Positions 1-9,687 of a stretch of 64,000 nt of DNA are shown here, in pieces (position 1 is the first letter of the stretch; every line of letters begins with the position of its first letter). The translations under genes were made by a program, and so were the position numbers. Under the pieces are notes generated by a model. It ran no database searches. It was not told the DNA's origin and worked only from the letters and a program-made list of their open reading frames with translations. Origin of the DNA: Thermus sediminis (GTDB lineage: Bacteria > Deinococcota > Deinococci > Deinococcales > Thermaceae); the NCBI RefSeq assembly GCF_003426945.1, contig NZ_QURO01000004.1:310001-374000 (forward strand). The letters are read 5' to 3'.

Positions 1-1216
1 CCGGGTAAGGGAGGCTCCTGCCCGTGAGGTCGTCCAGGATGCCCACGGTGAAGCCGTGGCGGGGCCGCTCCTTGCCGAGCTCCTCGTAGACCCCCAGGGC
101 CATGGCGGGGGTGAACTCCTTGGAGGAAAGCCCGTACCGCCCCCCCACCACCACCAGAAGGGCGCCCCCTTTGAGGGCCAAGGCGGCGGCCACCTCCTGG
201 AAGAGGGGCTCCCCTACCGCCCCGGGCTCCTTGCCCCGGTCCAAAACGGCCACCTTGCGGACGCTTGGGGGCAGGGCTTTCAGGAAGGCTTCCCCGTGGA
301 AGGGGCGGAAGAGCCGGACCCGCACCATCCCCACCCGCTCCCCCCGCTTGAGGAGGTACTCCACCGCCTCCTCCACCGCCAAGGAGGCGGAGCCCATGAC
401 CACCACCACCCGCTCCGCCTCCGGGTGGCCGAAGTACTCGTAGGGGAGGTAGCGCCTGCCCGTGACCTGGGCGAAGCGGTCCATGACCTCCTGGACCACT
501 CCCGGCAGGCGGTCGTAGTAGGGGTTGATGGCCTCGCGGTTTTGGAAGTAGTGGTCGGGGTTTTGCGCCGTGCCCCGGATCACCGGAGCCTCGGGGGTGA
601 GGGCCCGCTTGCGGAAGGCCTCGAGGGCCTCCCAAGGGAAGAGGGCCTTGAGCTCCCGGTCGGAGAGGGGGGTGATCTTCTGCACCTCGTGGGAGGTGCG
701 GAAGCCGTCCATGGCGTGGAGGAAGGGCAGGCTGGCCTTAAGGGCCGAGATGTGGGCCATGGCCGCCAGGTCCTGGGCCGCCTGGACGGACTCGGAAACC
801 AGGATGGCCCACCCCGTGGGCCGCACGGCGTAAAGGTCCTGGTGGTCCCCGAAGATGGAGAGGGCGTGGGTGGCCAGGGACCGGGCCGCCACGTGGATCA
901 CCCCCGGCAGGGCCTGCCCGGCGATCTTAAACATGTCGGGGATCATGAGAAGGAGACCCTGGCTGGCGGTGAAGGTGGTGGCCAGGGCACCCTCCTGCAA
1001 GGCCCCGTGCAGGGCCCCGGCGGCCCCGCCCTCGGACTGCAGCTCCACCACCTTGGGCACCAGGCCTAGGAGGTTGGGCTCCCCCTTGGAGGCCCACTCG
1101 TCGGAGAGCTCTGCCATGGGGCTGGAAGGGGTGATGGGGTAGATGGCGATGGTCTCGGAAAGCCGGTAGGCCACCCGGGCCACCGCCTCGTTGCCGTCCA
1201 CGGTGATGGGGCGCAT
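1..1216 (-). CDS. nifJ: Pyruvate:ferredoxin/flavodoxin oxidoreductase, N-terminal part (cut by window edge)
   Basis: About 405 N-terminal residues are visible; the gene runs off the left edge. The ATG lies at 1214-1216 and the protein opens RPITVDGNEAVARVAYRLSE, then IYPITPSSPMAEL, the TPP-enzyme pyrimidine domain (domain I) start typical of single-chain NifJ-type pyruvate oxidoreductases. These enzymes decarboxylate pyruvate with CoA to acetyl-CoA and pass two electrons to ferredoxin or flavodoxin. The later Fe-S and C-terminal TPP domains lie outside the window, so a split alpha-subunit form cannot be excluded. An oxygen-sensitive PFOR in a usually aerobic genus is noteworthy. Family assignment is strong; substrate is inferred. 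Confidence 0.8.
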   Translation of the reverse strand, partial: MRPITVDGNEAVARVAYRLSETIAIYPITPSSPMAELSDEWASKGEPNLLGLVPKVVELQSEGGAAGALHGALQEGALATTFTASQGLLLMIPDMFKIAGQALPGVIHVAARSLATHALSIFGDHQDLYAVRPTGWAILVSESVQAAQDLAAMAHISALKASLPFLHAMDGFRTSHEVQKITPLSDRELKALFPWEALEAFRKRALTPEAPVIRGTAQNPDHYFQNREAINPYYDRLPGVVQEVMDRFAQVTGRRYLPYEYFGHPEAERVVVVMGSASLAVEEAVEYLLKRGERVGMVRVRLFRPFHGEAFLKALPPSVRKVAVLDRGKEPGAVGEPLFQEVAAALALKGGALLVVVGGRYGLSSKEFTPAMALGVYEELGKERPRHGFTVGILDDLTGRSLPYP

Positions 1217-1280
1217 AGGCTTCACCTCTTCCCTACCCTACCCCCACCCCGAGGTAATGTCCCGGAGGTAGAATGGGGGC

Positions 1281-1418
1281 GTGCTGGGCCCTTTCCGCTA
1301 CCCCTTGGCCCTCCTCTCCCTCCTCCTGGCCTTGCTCCTCGAGGCCTACCGCCCCCTCTTCCTCCTCCTCGCCGGCCTGGCCCTCCTCCTCAGGCCCCGG
1401 TCCTGCCCCCGGCCTTGA
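1281..1418 (+). CDS. Small hydrophobic membrane protein (45 aa), unknown function
   Basis: A short ORF starts with GTG at 1281 and ends TGA at 1416-1418. It encodes two Leu-rich hydrophobic stretches separated by a short polar turn (EAYRP) and ends in a basic RPRSCPRP tail, suggesting a two-helix membrane hairpin. A -10 box TAGAAT (1269-1274) lies six bases before the GTG, the leaderless arrangement used by many genes here. It sits between the divergent nifJ and the downstream aminopeptidase, 31 bp ahead of it. No family is recognised. Leucine-rich reading frames arise easily in GC-rich DNA, so this is tentative. Confidence 0.4.
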   Translation: MLGPFRYPLALLSLLLALLLEAYRPLFLLLAGLALLLRPRSCPRP

Positions 1419-1449
1419 CGAAACCCCCTTGGGGGCCAAGACTTAGGGC

Positions 1450-2676
1450 GTGGACGCCCTGGAGAAAAACCTGGAAAAGTTAGCGGAGCTGGCCATAAGG
1501 GTGGGCCTGAACCTGGAGGAGGGGCAGGAGGTGGTGGCCACCGCCCCCATTGAGGCGGTGGACTTTGTCCGCCTTCTGGCGGAGAAGGCCTATGAAAACG
1601 GGGCCAGCCTCTTCACCGTCCTCTACGGGGACAACGCCCTCGCTAGGAAGCGCCTGGCCCTGGTGCCGGAGGAGGGCCTGGACAAGGCCCCCGGCTGGCT
1701 TTACGAGGGGATGGCCAAGGCCTTCCGCGAAGGGGCAGCCCGGCTGGCGGTGAATGGGAACGACCCCAAGGCCCTGGAGGGCTTCCCCCCTGAGCGGGTG
1801 GGCCGGGCCCAGCAGGCCCAGAGCCGGGCCTACAAGCCGGCCCTCTCCGCCATCACCGAGTCCGCCACCAACTGGAGCCTCGTCCCCTTCGCCCACCCGG
1901 GCTGGGCCAGGACCGTCTTCCCCGACCTGCCGGAAGAGGAAGCGGTGGAGAGGCTCTGGCAGGCCATCTTCCAGGCCACGAGGGCGGACCAGGAAGACCC
2001 CGTCGCCGCCTGGGAGGCCCACAACCGGGCCCTGCACGAGAAGGTGGCCTTCCTGAACGAGAGGCGCTTTTACGCCCTCCACTTCCTAGGCCCCGGCACG
2101 GACCTTACCGTGGGCCTGGCCGAGGGACACCTGTGGCAGGGCGGGGCCACCCCCACCCAGAAGGGGCGGCTTTGCAACCCCAACCTGCCCACGGAGGAGG
2201 TCTTTACCGCCCCCCACCGGGAGCGGGTGAAGGGGGTAGTGCGCTCAAGCCGCCCCCTGGCCCTCTCCGGCCAGCTGGTGGAGGGGATCTGGGCCCGGTT
2301 TGAAGGGGGCGTGGCCGTGGAGGTGGGGGCCGAGAAGGGCGAAGAGGTCCTCAAGAAGCTCCTGGAAACCGACGAAGGGGCGAGGCGCCTGGGGGAGGTG
2401 GCCCTGGTGCCCGCGGACAACCCCATCGCCAAAACCGGCCTCATCTTCTTTGACACCCTTTTTGACGAGAACGCCGCCAGCCACATCGCCTTCGGCCAGG
2501 CCTACGCTGAAAACCTCGAGGGCCGCCCCAGCGGGGAGGAGCTCAAGAAGCGGGGAGGGAACGAGAGCCTCGTCCACGTGGACTGGATGATCGGCTCCGA
2601 AGAGGTGGACGTGGACGGCCTCTACGAGGATGGGACCCGGGTGCCCCTTATGCGCAAAGGGGTTTGGGTGATCTAG
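1450..2676 (+). CDS. ampT: Thermostable aminopeptidase T (M29 family)
   Basis: This 408-residue protein has the length of Thermus aminopeptidase T and the M29 (AmpS/PepS/AmpT) fold. All expected dimetal ligands are present at the usual positions: Glu250 (PTEEVF), Glu316 (RLGEVAL), His345 (ASHIAF), Tyr352, His376 and Asp378 (LVHVDW). M29 enzymes remove N-terminal residues from peptides and act as cytoplasmic dimers. The GTG start at 1450 gives the standard N-terminus (MDALEKNLEKLAEL). A strong hairpin terminator follows the stop. It is preceded by a 45-codon ORF and is probably monocistronic or paired with it. Confidence 0.93.
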   Translation: MDALEKNLEKLAELAIRVGLNLEEGQEVVATAPIEAVDFVRLLAEKAYENGASLFTVLYGDNALARKRLALVPEEGLDKAPGWLYEGMAKAFREGAARLAVNGNDPKALEGFPPERVGRAQQAQSRAYKPALSAITESATNWSLVPFAHPGWARTVFPDLPEEEAVERLWQAIFQATRADQEDPVAAWEAHNRALHEKVAFLNERRFYALHFLGPGTDLTVGLAEGHLWQGGATPTQKGRLCNPNLPTEEVFTAPHRERVKGVVRSSRPLALSGQLVEGIWARFEGGVAVEVGAEKGEEVLKKLLETDEGARRLGEVALVPADNPIAKTGLIFFDTLFDENAASHIAFGQAYAENLEGRPSGEELKKRGGNESLVHVDWMIGSEEVDVDGLYEDGTRVPLMRKGVWVI

Positions 2677-2693
2677 GCTTCCCAGAGCTAGCT

Positions 2694-2732
2694 GGGAGGG
2701 CCTCAGGCCCTCCCTTCCCGGCCGGCTTTTTG
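2694..2732 (+). terminator. Rho-independent terminator after ampT
   Basis: A 9-bp perfect stem GGGAGGGCC / GGCCCTCCC with a three-base loop (2694-2714) is followed by a second short GC palindrome and a run of five T (2727-2732 region). It lies between the convergent ampT and O-acetylhomoserine sulfhydrylase genes. Confidence 0.75.
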
Positions 2733-2773
2733 TGATTTCTTTCACGATTATCCAGGCTCGTGCCTTTACTCTC

Positions 2774-4021
<1,248 letters not shown>

Positions 4022-4435
4022 CTAGCGCACCAGAAGCACGGGGCAGGGGGCCTCGGCCACCACCTTCTGGCTCTGGCTCCCCAGGAAGAGGCTCCCCACC
4101 GCCCCCAGGCCCCGGGTGCCCATGACGATGAGGTCCACCCTCTCCCCTATGGCCGCCTGGAGGATGGCCTCCGCCGCCCGCCCCTCCAGGAGAAGGGCGT
4201 CCTCCTTGGGAACCCCGGTGAGGGCGATGGCCTCGGCCAGCACCTTCTCCGCCCTCTCCAGCCGCCTCTTCAGGGCCTCCTCAAAGAAGGGCTCCCCCAG
4301 GTAGTCGGGCACGGGCTCGTAGGCGTACACCACGACAAGCCTCGCCCCGTGGGCCTGGGCCTCGGCCTTGGCCATCCCCGCCGCCCGCTTGGCGTGGTCC
4401 GAGCCATCGTAGGCCAAGAGGATGGTCTTGAACAT
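4022..4435 (-). CDS. Universal stress protein, UspA family
   Basis: A 137-residue single-domain Usp protein. It opens MFKTILLAYDGSDHAKRA, with the Asp of the nucleotide pocket, and carries the ATP-binding motif GTRGLGAVGSLFLGS near the C-terminus (pattern G-2x-G-9x-G-S/T), indicating an ATP-binding UspA type. These small cytoplasmic dimers respond to stress or starvation. A -10 box TAAAAT (4442-4447, minus strand) sits six bases before the ATG, so the mRNA is probably leaderless. The sulfhydrylase gene follows after nine bases. Confidence 0.9.
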   Translation of the reverse strand: MFKTILLAYDGSDHAKRAAGMAKAEAQAHGARLVVVYAYEPVPDYLGEPFFEEALKRRLERAEKVLAEAIALTGVPKEDALLLEGRAAEAILQAAIGERVDLIVMGTRGLGAVGSLFLGSQSQKVVAEAPCPVLLVR

Positions 4436-4530
4436 AGGGGCATTTTACCTGGAGCGCTGGGAAGGCCAGGCCAGGCGCCGGGGGAAGAAATACCCTTGAC
4501 AAAGTGAAACTCAGGTAGCACCACGACGGT

Positions 4531-5523
4531 ATGGGCTGCTGCTTGGACCGGCGCAAGGTGGTGCAGGGGCTTTCAGGGCTGGCCTTGGGGGGGCTAGGGT
4601 TGGCGCAAAGGAGGAGGCGGCTACGCCTGGCCTTCTGTTCCCAGCTCCTTTGCATCATCCCCTATGAGGTGGCCTTGAAGCGGGGCTACTTTGCCGAGGA
4701 GGGCCTGGAGGTAGAGCTGGTCTACGCCCGGGGGGGGAGCCAGGCCCTGCAGTTCCTGGTGGGGCGGGCGGTGGACTACGCCGCCACCAGCCTGGACGCT
4801 GCCCTCCAGGCCTACTAGCAGGGAGCCCCCCTCCTCCGCTTCGCTTCCACGGGCCGCCTCCCCCTCTTCGCCCTGGCCACGGGCCCCAGGAGCGCCATTA
4901 GGGGCCTAAGGGACCTCGAGGGGAAGACCGTGGGGGTCTCGGCCCTGGGCAACGCGGACCACGTCCTCCTCGTCTACCTCCTGAAGAAGGCCGGGGTGGA
5001 CCCCAGGCGGGTGCAGTACGCCACCCTGGGCCCCAACCTCTACGAGGCCCTGAGGGCGGGGTACGTGGAGGCGGGGATGGTCCAGGAGCCCGCCCTCACC
5101 CTCCTCAAGGAGGCCGGGGGGCGGGAGCTGGTGAACCTCATGGACCTGAGGCAGGCCCAGGCCTACCTGGGCGGGCCTTACGAGTTCATGGGGGTGGCCC
5201 TGCGGCGGGAGGAGCGCCAGGCCAGGCTGGAGGAGATGAGGGCCCTGGCCAGGGCCCTGGAGAAGGCCCTCCGCTTCGTCCACACCGCGAGCGCCCGCCT
5301 CATCACCGACACCCTGCCCAAGGCCCTGATCGCGGGCGGGGATGAAGAGAGGCTTCGGGCGGTCATTGAGCGCTACCGCAAGGACCTCTACCCCACGGGG
5401 GTCCGGATTGACCTGGAGGCCGCTCGCCGGGTGGCGGAAAGCCAGGTGGAGGCGGGACTCCTCCCCCCCTCCTTCCGCGTGGAGGCCCTTTTGGACCTAG
5501 AGGTGCTAGGTGCTTCGGGTTGA
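4531..5523 (+). pseudogene. NitT/TauT-type ABC transporter substrate-binding protein, interrupted by in-frame TAG
   Basis: One reading frame from ATG 4531 to 5523 encodes a 330-residue periplasmic binding protein. It has an N-terminal export signal with twin arginines (DRRKVVQGLSGLALGG), the family signature IPYEVALKRGYFAEEGLEVE, and the GKTVGVSALG motif. Codon 96 (4816-4818, after ALQAY) is TAG, with no frameshift and unbroken homology on both sides, so the gene is a one-mutation pseudogene, a sequencing error, or requires readthrough. A TTGACA element lies at 4496-4501. The ATPase start overlaps the last codons and a permease follows, forming a three-gene importer for a nitrate/sulfonate/pyrimidine-like solute; the ligand cannot be told. 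Confidence 0.8.
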
Positions 5524-6256
5524 AAACCTGGCCCTGGGGTACGGCAAGGTTCCCGTCCTGGAGGGGGTGAGCCTCCAGGTGGCGGAAGGGGAGTTCGTGA
5601 GCCTGGTGGGGCCCTCGGGGAGCGGCAAGAGCACCCTCCTCCGGGCCATCGCCGACCTCCTCAGGCCCCTTTCCGGGGAGATCCGGCGGGGGTTTCCTGG
5701 GGGCGCCTTGGGCTTCCTCTTCCAGGAGGACGCCCTCCTCCCCTGGCGCACGGCCCGGGAGAACGCCGCCCTAGGCCTCAGGGTCCGGGGCCTGCCCAGG
5801 GGGAGGGCCCTGGAGGAGGCGGAGGCCTGGCTTGATCGCCTGGGGCTAAGGGGCCTTGGGGACCGCTTCCCCCACGAGCTCTCCGGGGGGCAGAGGAAGC
5901 GGGTGGCCCTGGCCCAGGTCCTGGCCCTGAGGCCCCGCCTCCTCCTCATGGACGAGCCCTTCGCCAGCCTGGACGCCATCCTGCGCACGGAGATTACCCG
6001 CGACCTCCTGCGGCTGGTGGAGGGGGAGGGGATCTCCGTCCTCCTGGTGACCCACGACCTCGAGGAGGCCCTGGCCCTCTCCGACCGGGTCTACCTCCTC
6101 GCCCAGGGGCCCAGGGCCCGGATCGCCCAGGAGTACCCCGTGCCCTTCCCCAGGCCCCGGGACCCGGTGGGCGTGCGGAGCGACCCCCGCTTCGGACCCC
6201 TGCTTCGGCGGCTTTGGCAGGACCTGGAGGAGGTGGCCCTATGCGCCGCATCCTAG
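5510..6256 (+). CDS. NitT/TauT-type ABC transporter ATP-binding protein
   Basis: A 248-residue ABC ATPase of the SsuB/TauB/ThiZ group. Visible motifs are Walker A GPSGSGKST (near residue 35-43), Q-loop LFQEDALLPW, signature LSGGQRKR, Walker B LLLMDEP and the switch histidine THDLEEA. GTG at 5510 overlaps the 3' end of the binding-protein gene by 14 bp, and its own end overlaps the permease start by 16 bp, so the three genes are translationally coupled. It would energise import of the same unidentified solute. The frame is intact although the upstream binding-protein gene is broken. Confidence 0.9.
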   Translation: MLRVENLALGYGKVPVLEGVSLQVAEGEFVSLVGPSGSGKSTLLRAIADLLRPLSGEIRRGFPGGALGFLFQEDALLPWRTARENAALGLRVRGLPRGRALEEAEAWLDRLGLRGLGDRFPHELSGGQRKRVALAQVLALRPRLLLMDEPFASLDAILRTEITRDLLRLVEGEGISVLLVTHDLEEALALSDRVYLLAQGPRARIAQEYPVPFPRPRDPVGVRSDPRFGPLLRRLWQDLEEVALCAAS

Positions 6257-6996
6257 GGGTCCTCAGCCTCCTCCTCCTCTGGGAGGGGTTTGCCGCCATG
6301 GGGTGGGCGAACTCCCTCTACGCCCCACCCCCCCATGAGGTCCTCCTCACCCTTTGGGGCCTCCTCGCAGGCGGGGAGATCTGGCCCCACCTCCAGGCCA
6401 CCTTCAGCGCCGCCCTCCTGGGGCTCCTCTGGGGCCTCCTCCTGGGAGGGGCCCTGGGGCTCTTGGCCGCCTTCAGCCCCCTCGTCGCCGACCTCCTGGG
6501 GCCCGTCATGCTCCTGTTGAACGCCATTCCCCGGGTGATCCTCGCCCCCCTCTTCGTGATCTGGCTGGGCATCGGCCTGGCCTCCAAGGTGGCCCTGAGC
6601 CTGGTGCTGGTGGCCTTGCTCATCTTTTTCGCCGTCTATGGGGGGGTGCGGAACGTGGACTCGAGGCTTGTGGAAAGGGTCCGGACCCTGGGGGGTGGCA
6701 GGCTTTGGCTCCTAAGGGAGGTCTACCTCCCCTCCCTCGCCGCTTGGGTCCTCTCCTCCCTAAAGGTGGCCGTGGGCTTCGCCTTCACGGGAGCGGTGGT
6801 GGGGGAGTTCGTGGCCGCGAGCCAGGGCTTAGGCTACCTCCTCTCCTTCGCCCAAAGCACCTACAACGCCGAGCTCTCCCTGGCCCTCATCGCCCTCATC
6901 GTCCTCTTCGTCCTCCTCCTCTTCTTCCTCTTCGACCGCCTGGAGCGCCACCTCCTCCGCTGGCGGCCGCAGGCGAGGGAGCAAGCGCGGGGCTAG
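6241..6996 (+). CDS. NitT/TauT-type ABC transporter permease
   Basis: A 251-residue inner-membrane permease of the SsuC/TauC type with about six hydrophobic segments. The EAA-loop region is seen around VERVRTLGGGRLWLLREVYLPS, which docks on the ATPase, and the family landmark AIPRVILAPLFVIWLGIG precedes it. ATG 6241 is chosen because GGAGGTGG lies just upstream and a TTG 27 bases earlier would only add a Gly/Pro-rich stub. It is the last gene of the importer operon; its stop overlaps the hslO stop by four bases on the opposite strand. Confidence 0.9.
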   Translation: MRRILGVLSLLLLWEGFAAMGWANSLYAPPPHEVLLTLWGLLAGGEIWPHLQATFSAALLGLLWGLLLGGALGLLAAFSPLVADLLGPVMLLLNAIPRVILAPLFVIWLGIGLASKVALSLVLVALLIFFAVYGGVRNVDSRLVERVRTLGGGRLWLLREVYLPSLAAWVLSSLKVAVGFAFTGAVVGEFVAASQGLGYLLSFAQSTYNAELSLALIALIVLFVLLLFFLFDRLERHLLRWRPQAREQARG

Positions 6997-8018
6997 GCCT
7001 CGACCCGCCCCTCCGGGGGGACCTCCACCCTCCGCCCGCAGCGGCAGACCTCTCCCTCTACGCGGAAGAGGGTGCCGTCGGAGCGGGGGTAAAGCCAAAG
7101 GGCCCCGCAGTCGGGGCAGCGGACCTCGGCCACCAGGGTGCGGATCTCCTCCGGGCGAAAGCGGTAGACCTCCCCGCACCAGTGGCAGACCACCTCCGCC
7201 CCCCCGTCCTTGACGATCATCTCCTCCCGCTCCTCGGGGGTGAAAAAGACCAAGGCCTCCAGGGCCTTTTCCCGGCTGCAGCGGCAACGGAACTGGGCGG
7301 GGATCCCGTTCAGGGGGTAGCCTAGGGCCCTGAGGTCCGTGGGCGCGTAGCCGAGCCCCTGGAAGATGGCCGCCAGGGCTCCCTCGAGGCCCTTCTCCCT
7401 GAGCAAGGGGGTGAGACCCGGGAGGCCCGCTAGGTTGGCCTCGAGGCGGCCCACCACCGCCTCGGGGGCCCCAGGCACAACCTGCACGGCCACGCCCCCC
7501 GCCATCTCCACCTCCCCTTCCCCCCTGACCCGCACCCCCAGGAGAAGGGCCGAAGGGATCTGCTCCGACTGCCAGAGGTAGTGGGCCAGGTCCTCGGCGA
7601 TCTCCCCCGAGACCAGGGGCACGGTGCTGGTGTAGATCTCCCCACCCGCCAGGCTCCGGTCCACCCGCAAGAAGCCCGCTCCCACGAGCTCCCCCACGTT
7701 GAGCTTCCCGTCCTCCCGCAGGGGAACCTCCGCCTGGGGGTTTTTCACGTACCCGCGAACGTTCCCAAAGGCGTCCGCCTCGGCCACCAGGCCCCCCAAG
7801 GGCCCCGTGCCCTCTACGCGCAGGGTAAGGCGCTCCCTGGGGGTTTTGAGGAGGAGCTGGGCCAGGAGAAGCGCCCCGGTCAGGGCCCGGCCAAGGGCGG
7901 CGGTGGCCGTGGGGGAGAGCCCGTGGCGAAGCCGGGCCTCCTCCACCACGTCCCCCGTCTCCGCCGCCACCACCCTAAGGTGTCCCTCTCCTGCCAAACC
8001 CCTGAGGATCCGTCCCAT
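6993..8018 (-). CDS. hslO: Redox-regulated chaperone Hsp33 with extra C-terminal Cys pairs
   Basis: The N-terminal domain (GRILRGLAGEGHLRVVAAE; SPTATAALGRALTGALLLA; GYVKNP) is typical Hsp33, a holdase activated by oxidation. The canonical zinc motif is present as Cys245-x-Cys247 and Cys278-x-x-Cys281. Unusually the protein continues with a second set, Cys301-x-x-Cys304 and Cys325-x-Cys327 (RCPDCGALW, EVCRCGRRV), giving 341 residues against about 290 in common Hsp33. ATG 8018 gives the normal N-terminus; upstream in-frame sequence reads through the cysS promoter and is not coding. It is divergent from cysS with 36 bp between start codons. Confidence 0.92.
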   Translation of the reverse strand: MGRILRGLAGEGHLRVVAAETGDVVEEARLRHGLSPTATAALGRALTGALLLAQLLLKTPRERLTLRVEGTGPLGGLVAEADAFGNVRGYVKNPQAEVPLREDGKLNVGELVGAGFLRVDRSLAGGEIYTSTVPLVSGEIAEDLAHYLWQSEQIPSALLLGVRVRGEGEVEMAGGVAVQVVPGAPEAVVGRLEANLAGLPGLTPLLREKGLEGALAAIFQGLGYAPTDLRALGYPLNGIPAQFRCRCSREKALEALVFFTPEEREEMIVKDGGAEVVCHWCGEVYRFRPEEIRTLVAEVRCPDCGALWLYPRSDGTLFRVEGEVCRCGRRVEVPPEGRVEA

Positions 8019-8042
8019 ACCCCGCCATTTTGCCACAACCCC

Positions 8043-8048
8043 TATAAT
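8043..8048 (+). promoter_or_regulatory. -10 box of leaderless cysS promoter
   Basis: A perfect TATAAT lies six bases upstream of the cysS ATG (8055), too close for a Shine-Dalgarno, implying a leaderless mRNA. No convincing -35 hexamer is seen at 16-18 bp. Confidence 0.7.
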
Positions 8049-8054
8049 CGCCCT

Positions 8055-9503
8055 ATGGGCCTCGTCCTCTACGACACGATGCAGAGGAAGAAGGTCCCCT
8101 TCCTCCCCACCACCCCGGGGCACGTGGGCATCTACGTCTGCGGCCCCACCGTCTACGCCGACCCCCACCTGGGCCACGCCCGGGGCCCCATCGTCTACGA
8201 CGTCCTAAGGCGCTACTTCCTCCACCAGGGCTACAAGGTGCGCTTCGTCTCCAACATCACCGACGTGGGCCACCTCACGGACGACGCCGACCAGGGGGAG
8301 GACAAGGTCGCCAAGCGGGCCAAGCTGGAGCAGCTGGAGCCCATGGAGGTGGCGGAGAAGTACACCTGGAGCTACTTTGACGCCATGGAGGCCCTGAACG
8401 TCCTCAGGCCCTCCATCACCCCCAGGGCCAGCGGCCACATCCCCGAGATGTGGGAACTCACGGAGAGGCTTCTGGAGAGGGGGGTGGCCTACGTGCGGGA
8501 GGGGAGCGTCTACTTCCGGGTACGGGCCTTCCCCGAGTACGGGAAGCTCTCCGGGAAGAGGCCCGAGGAGCTTCGGGCTGGGGCCCGGGTGGAGGTGCGG
8601 GAGGAGAAGGAGGACCCCCTGGACTTCGCCCTCTGGAAGCGGGCCGAGCCCGGCCACCTCATGCGCTGGAAAAGCCCCTGGGGGGAGGGGTATCCCGGCT
8701 GGCACATCGAGTGCACCGCCATGAGCCTCAAGTACCTGGGGGAGGGGTTTGACCTCCACGCGGGAGGAATCGACCTCCAGTTCCCCCACCACGAGTGCGA
8801 GATCGCCCAGGCGGAGGCGGCGGGGTACCGCTTCGCCCGGTACTGGATGCACCACAACCACGTCCTCCTCGAGGGGGAGAAGATGGCCAAGAGCACGGGG
8901 AACCTGGTCCTTCTCCACGACCTCCTCCGGGCCCACGAGCCCATGGCCCTGCGCTTTTACCTCCTGCAGACCCACTACCGAAGCCCCATGGACTTCACCT
9001 TTGAGGGCCTAGAGGCCGCCAAAAGGGGGTACCTACGCCTCCTCAACGCCTACCGGGAGGTGCGGGCCAGGCAGGGGGCGGCCTCCCCCGGCACCACCCC
9101 GGAGCTGGAAAGGGCCCTGGACGCCCTGGAGAAAGGGGTCCTGGAGGCCCTGGAGGACGACCTCTCTACCCCTGAGGCCCTGGCCCAGTTCTTCACCTTC
9201 CTCCCCGAGCTCCACCGCCTCCTCCCCGAGGCCAGGCGGGAGAGCCTGGAGCGGGCAGAAGGGGTCTTCCACACCCTGGGCGAGGGGCTTCTTGGCCTAT
9301 TCCCGGAAAGGGTCCTGGAGGAAAAGCTCTCCGGCCCCCTCCTGGAGGGCCTCATAGGCCTCTTCCTGGAGCTCAGGGAGGAGGCGAGGCGGGCCAAGGA
9401 CTATGCCAAAAGCGACCGCATCCGGGAGAGGCTGAAGGCCCTGGGGGTCGTCGTGGAGGACACCAAAGAAGGCCCTAGGTGGCGCATAGAGGCGCTGCGA
9501 TAG
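8055..9503 (+). CDS. cysS: Cysteinyl-tRNA synthetase
   Basis: A 482-residue class I synthetase that charges tRNA-Cys. The HIGH-type motif is PHLGHARG and the KMSKS motif is KMAKSTGN. Zinc ligands that discriminate cysteine are seen at [16 protein letters not shown] and PHHECEIAQ. The C-terminal helical anticodon-binding part ends [20 protein letters not shown] and [10 protein letters not shown], as in other CysRS. ATG 8055 is supported by the TATAAT six bases before it; the reading frame stays open upstream only because it lies antisense to hslO. Divergent from hslO; a palindromic repeat lies after the stop. Confidence 0.96.
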   Translation: MGLVLYDTMQRKKVPFLPTTPGHVGIYVCGPTVYADPHLGHARGPIVYDVLRRYFLHQGYKVRFVSNITDVGHLTDDADQGEDKVAKRAKLEQLEPMEVAEKYTWSYFDAMEALNVLRPSITPRASGHIPEMWELTERLLERGVAYVREGSVYFRVRAFPEYGKLSGKRPEELRAGARVEVREEKEDPLDFALWKRAEPGHLMRWKSPWGEGYPGWHIECTAMSLKYLGEGFDLHAGGIDLQFPHHECEIAQAEAAGYRFARYWMHHNHVLLEGEKMAKSTGNLVLLHDLLRAHEPMALRFYLLQTHYRSPMDFTFEGLEAAKRGYLRLLNAYREVRARQGAASPGTTPELERALDALEKGVLEALEDDLSTPEALAQFFTFLPELHRLLPEARRESLERAEGVFHTLGEGLLGLFPERVLEEKLSGPLLEGLIGLFLELREEARRAKDYAKSDRIRERLKALGVVVEDTKEGPRWRIEALR

Positions 9504-9530
9504 CCTTCTAGCTCCCTTCGCTCTTTCAGC

Positions 9531-9680
9531 TCAGAAAAGCCTCCCGGGAACCTTCCGCCAGGGCCCCATGCTAAGTACCCCACTGCGGCTTTCGCCGCAG
9601 TGGGGGCCCCAAAAAGTTCCCCCACAGCCCTGATGCCCTCGGGCCCCCATGCTGGCTCGGGCCAGCATGGGGTGGTATGA
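9531..9680. repeat. Palindromic repeat cluster, copy A (units 1 and 2)
   Basis: The intergenic space between the convergent cysS and fadE genes holds two palindromes. Unit 2 (9573-9610) contains CCCACTGCGGC / GCCGCAGTGGG around TTTC. Unit 1 (9641-9677) is a 12-bp stem CCCCATGCTGGC / GCCAGCATGGGG with a four-base loop, placed a few bases after the fadE stop on the minus strand. CCCCATGCT occurs twice (9564-9572 and again at 9646 onward), bracketing unit 2, as if one element had inserted into the other. Related copies occur at 34367, 52464 and 54056. Confidence 0.75.
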
Positions 9681-9687
9681 AGGGCCC

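Noticed and set aside
7581-8054. N-terminal extension of cysS
   Set aside because: The open frame upstream is antisense to hslO; the TATAAT at 8043 and CysRS homology fix the start at 8055.
9401-9625. Minus-strand ORF containing AAKAAVGYLAW
   Set aside because: It translates the palindromic repeat; the same string arises from copy D near 54060. It is a repeat artefact, not a gene.
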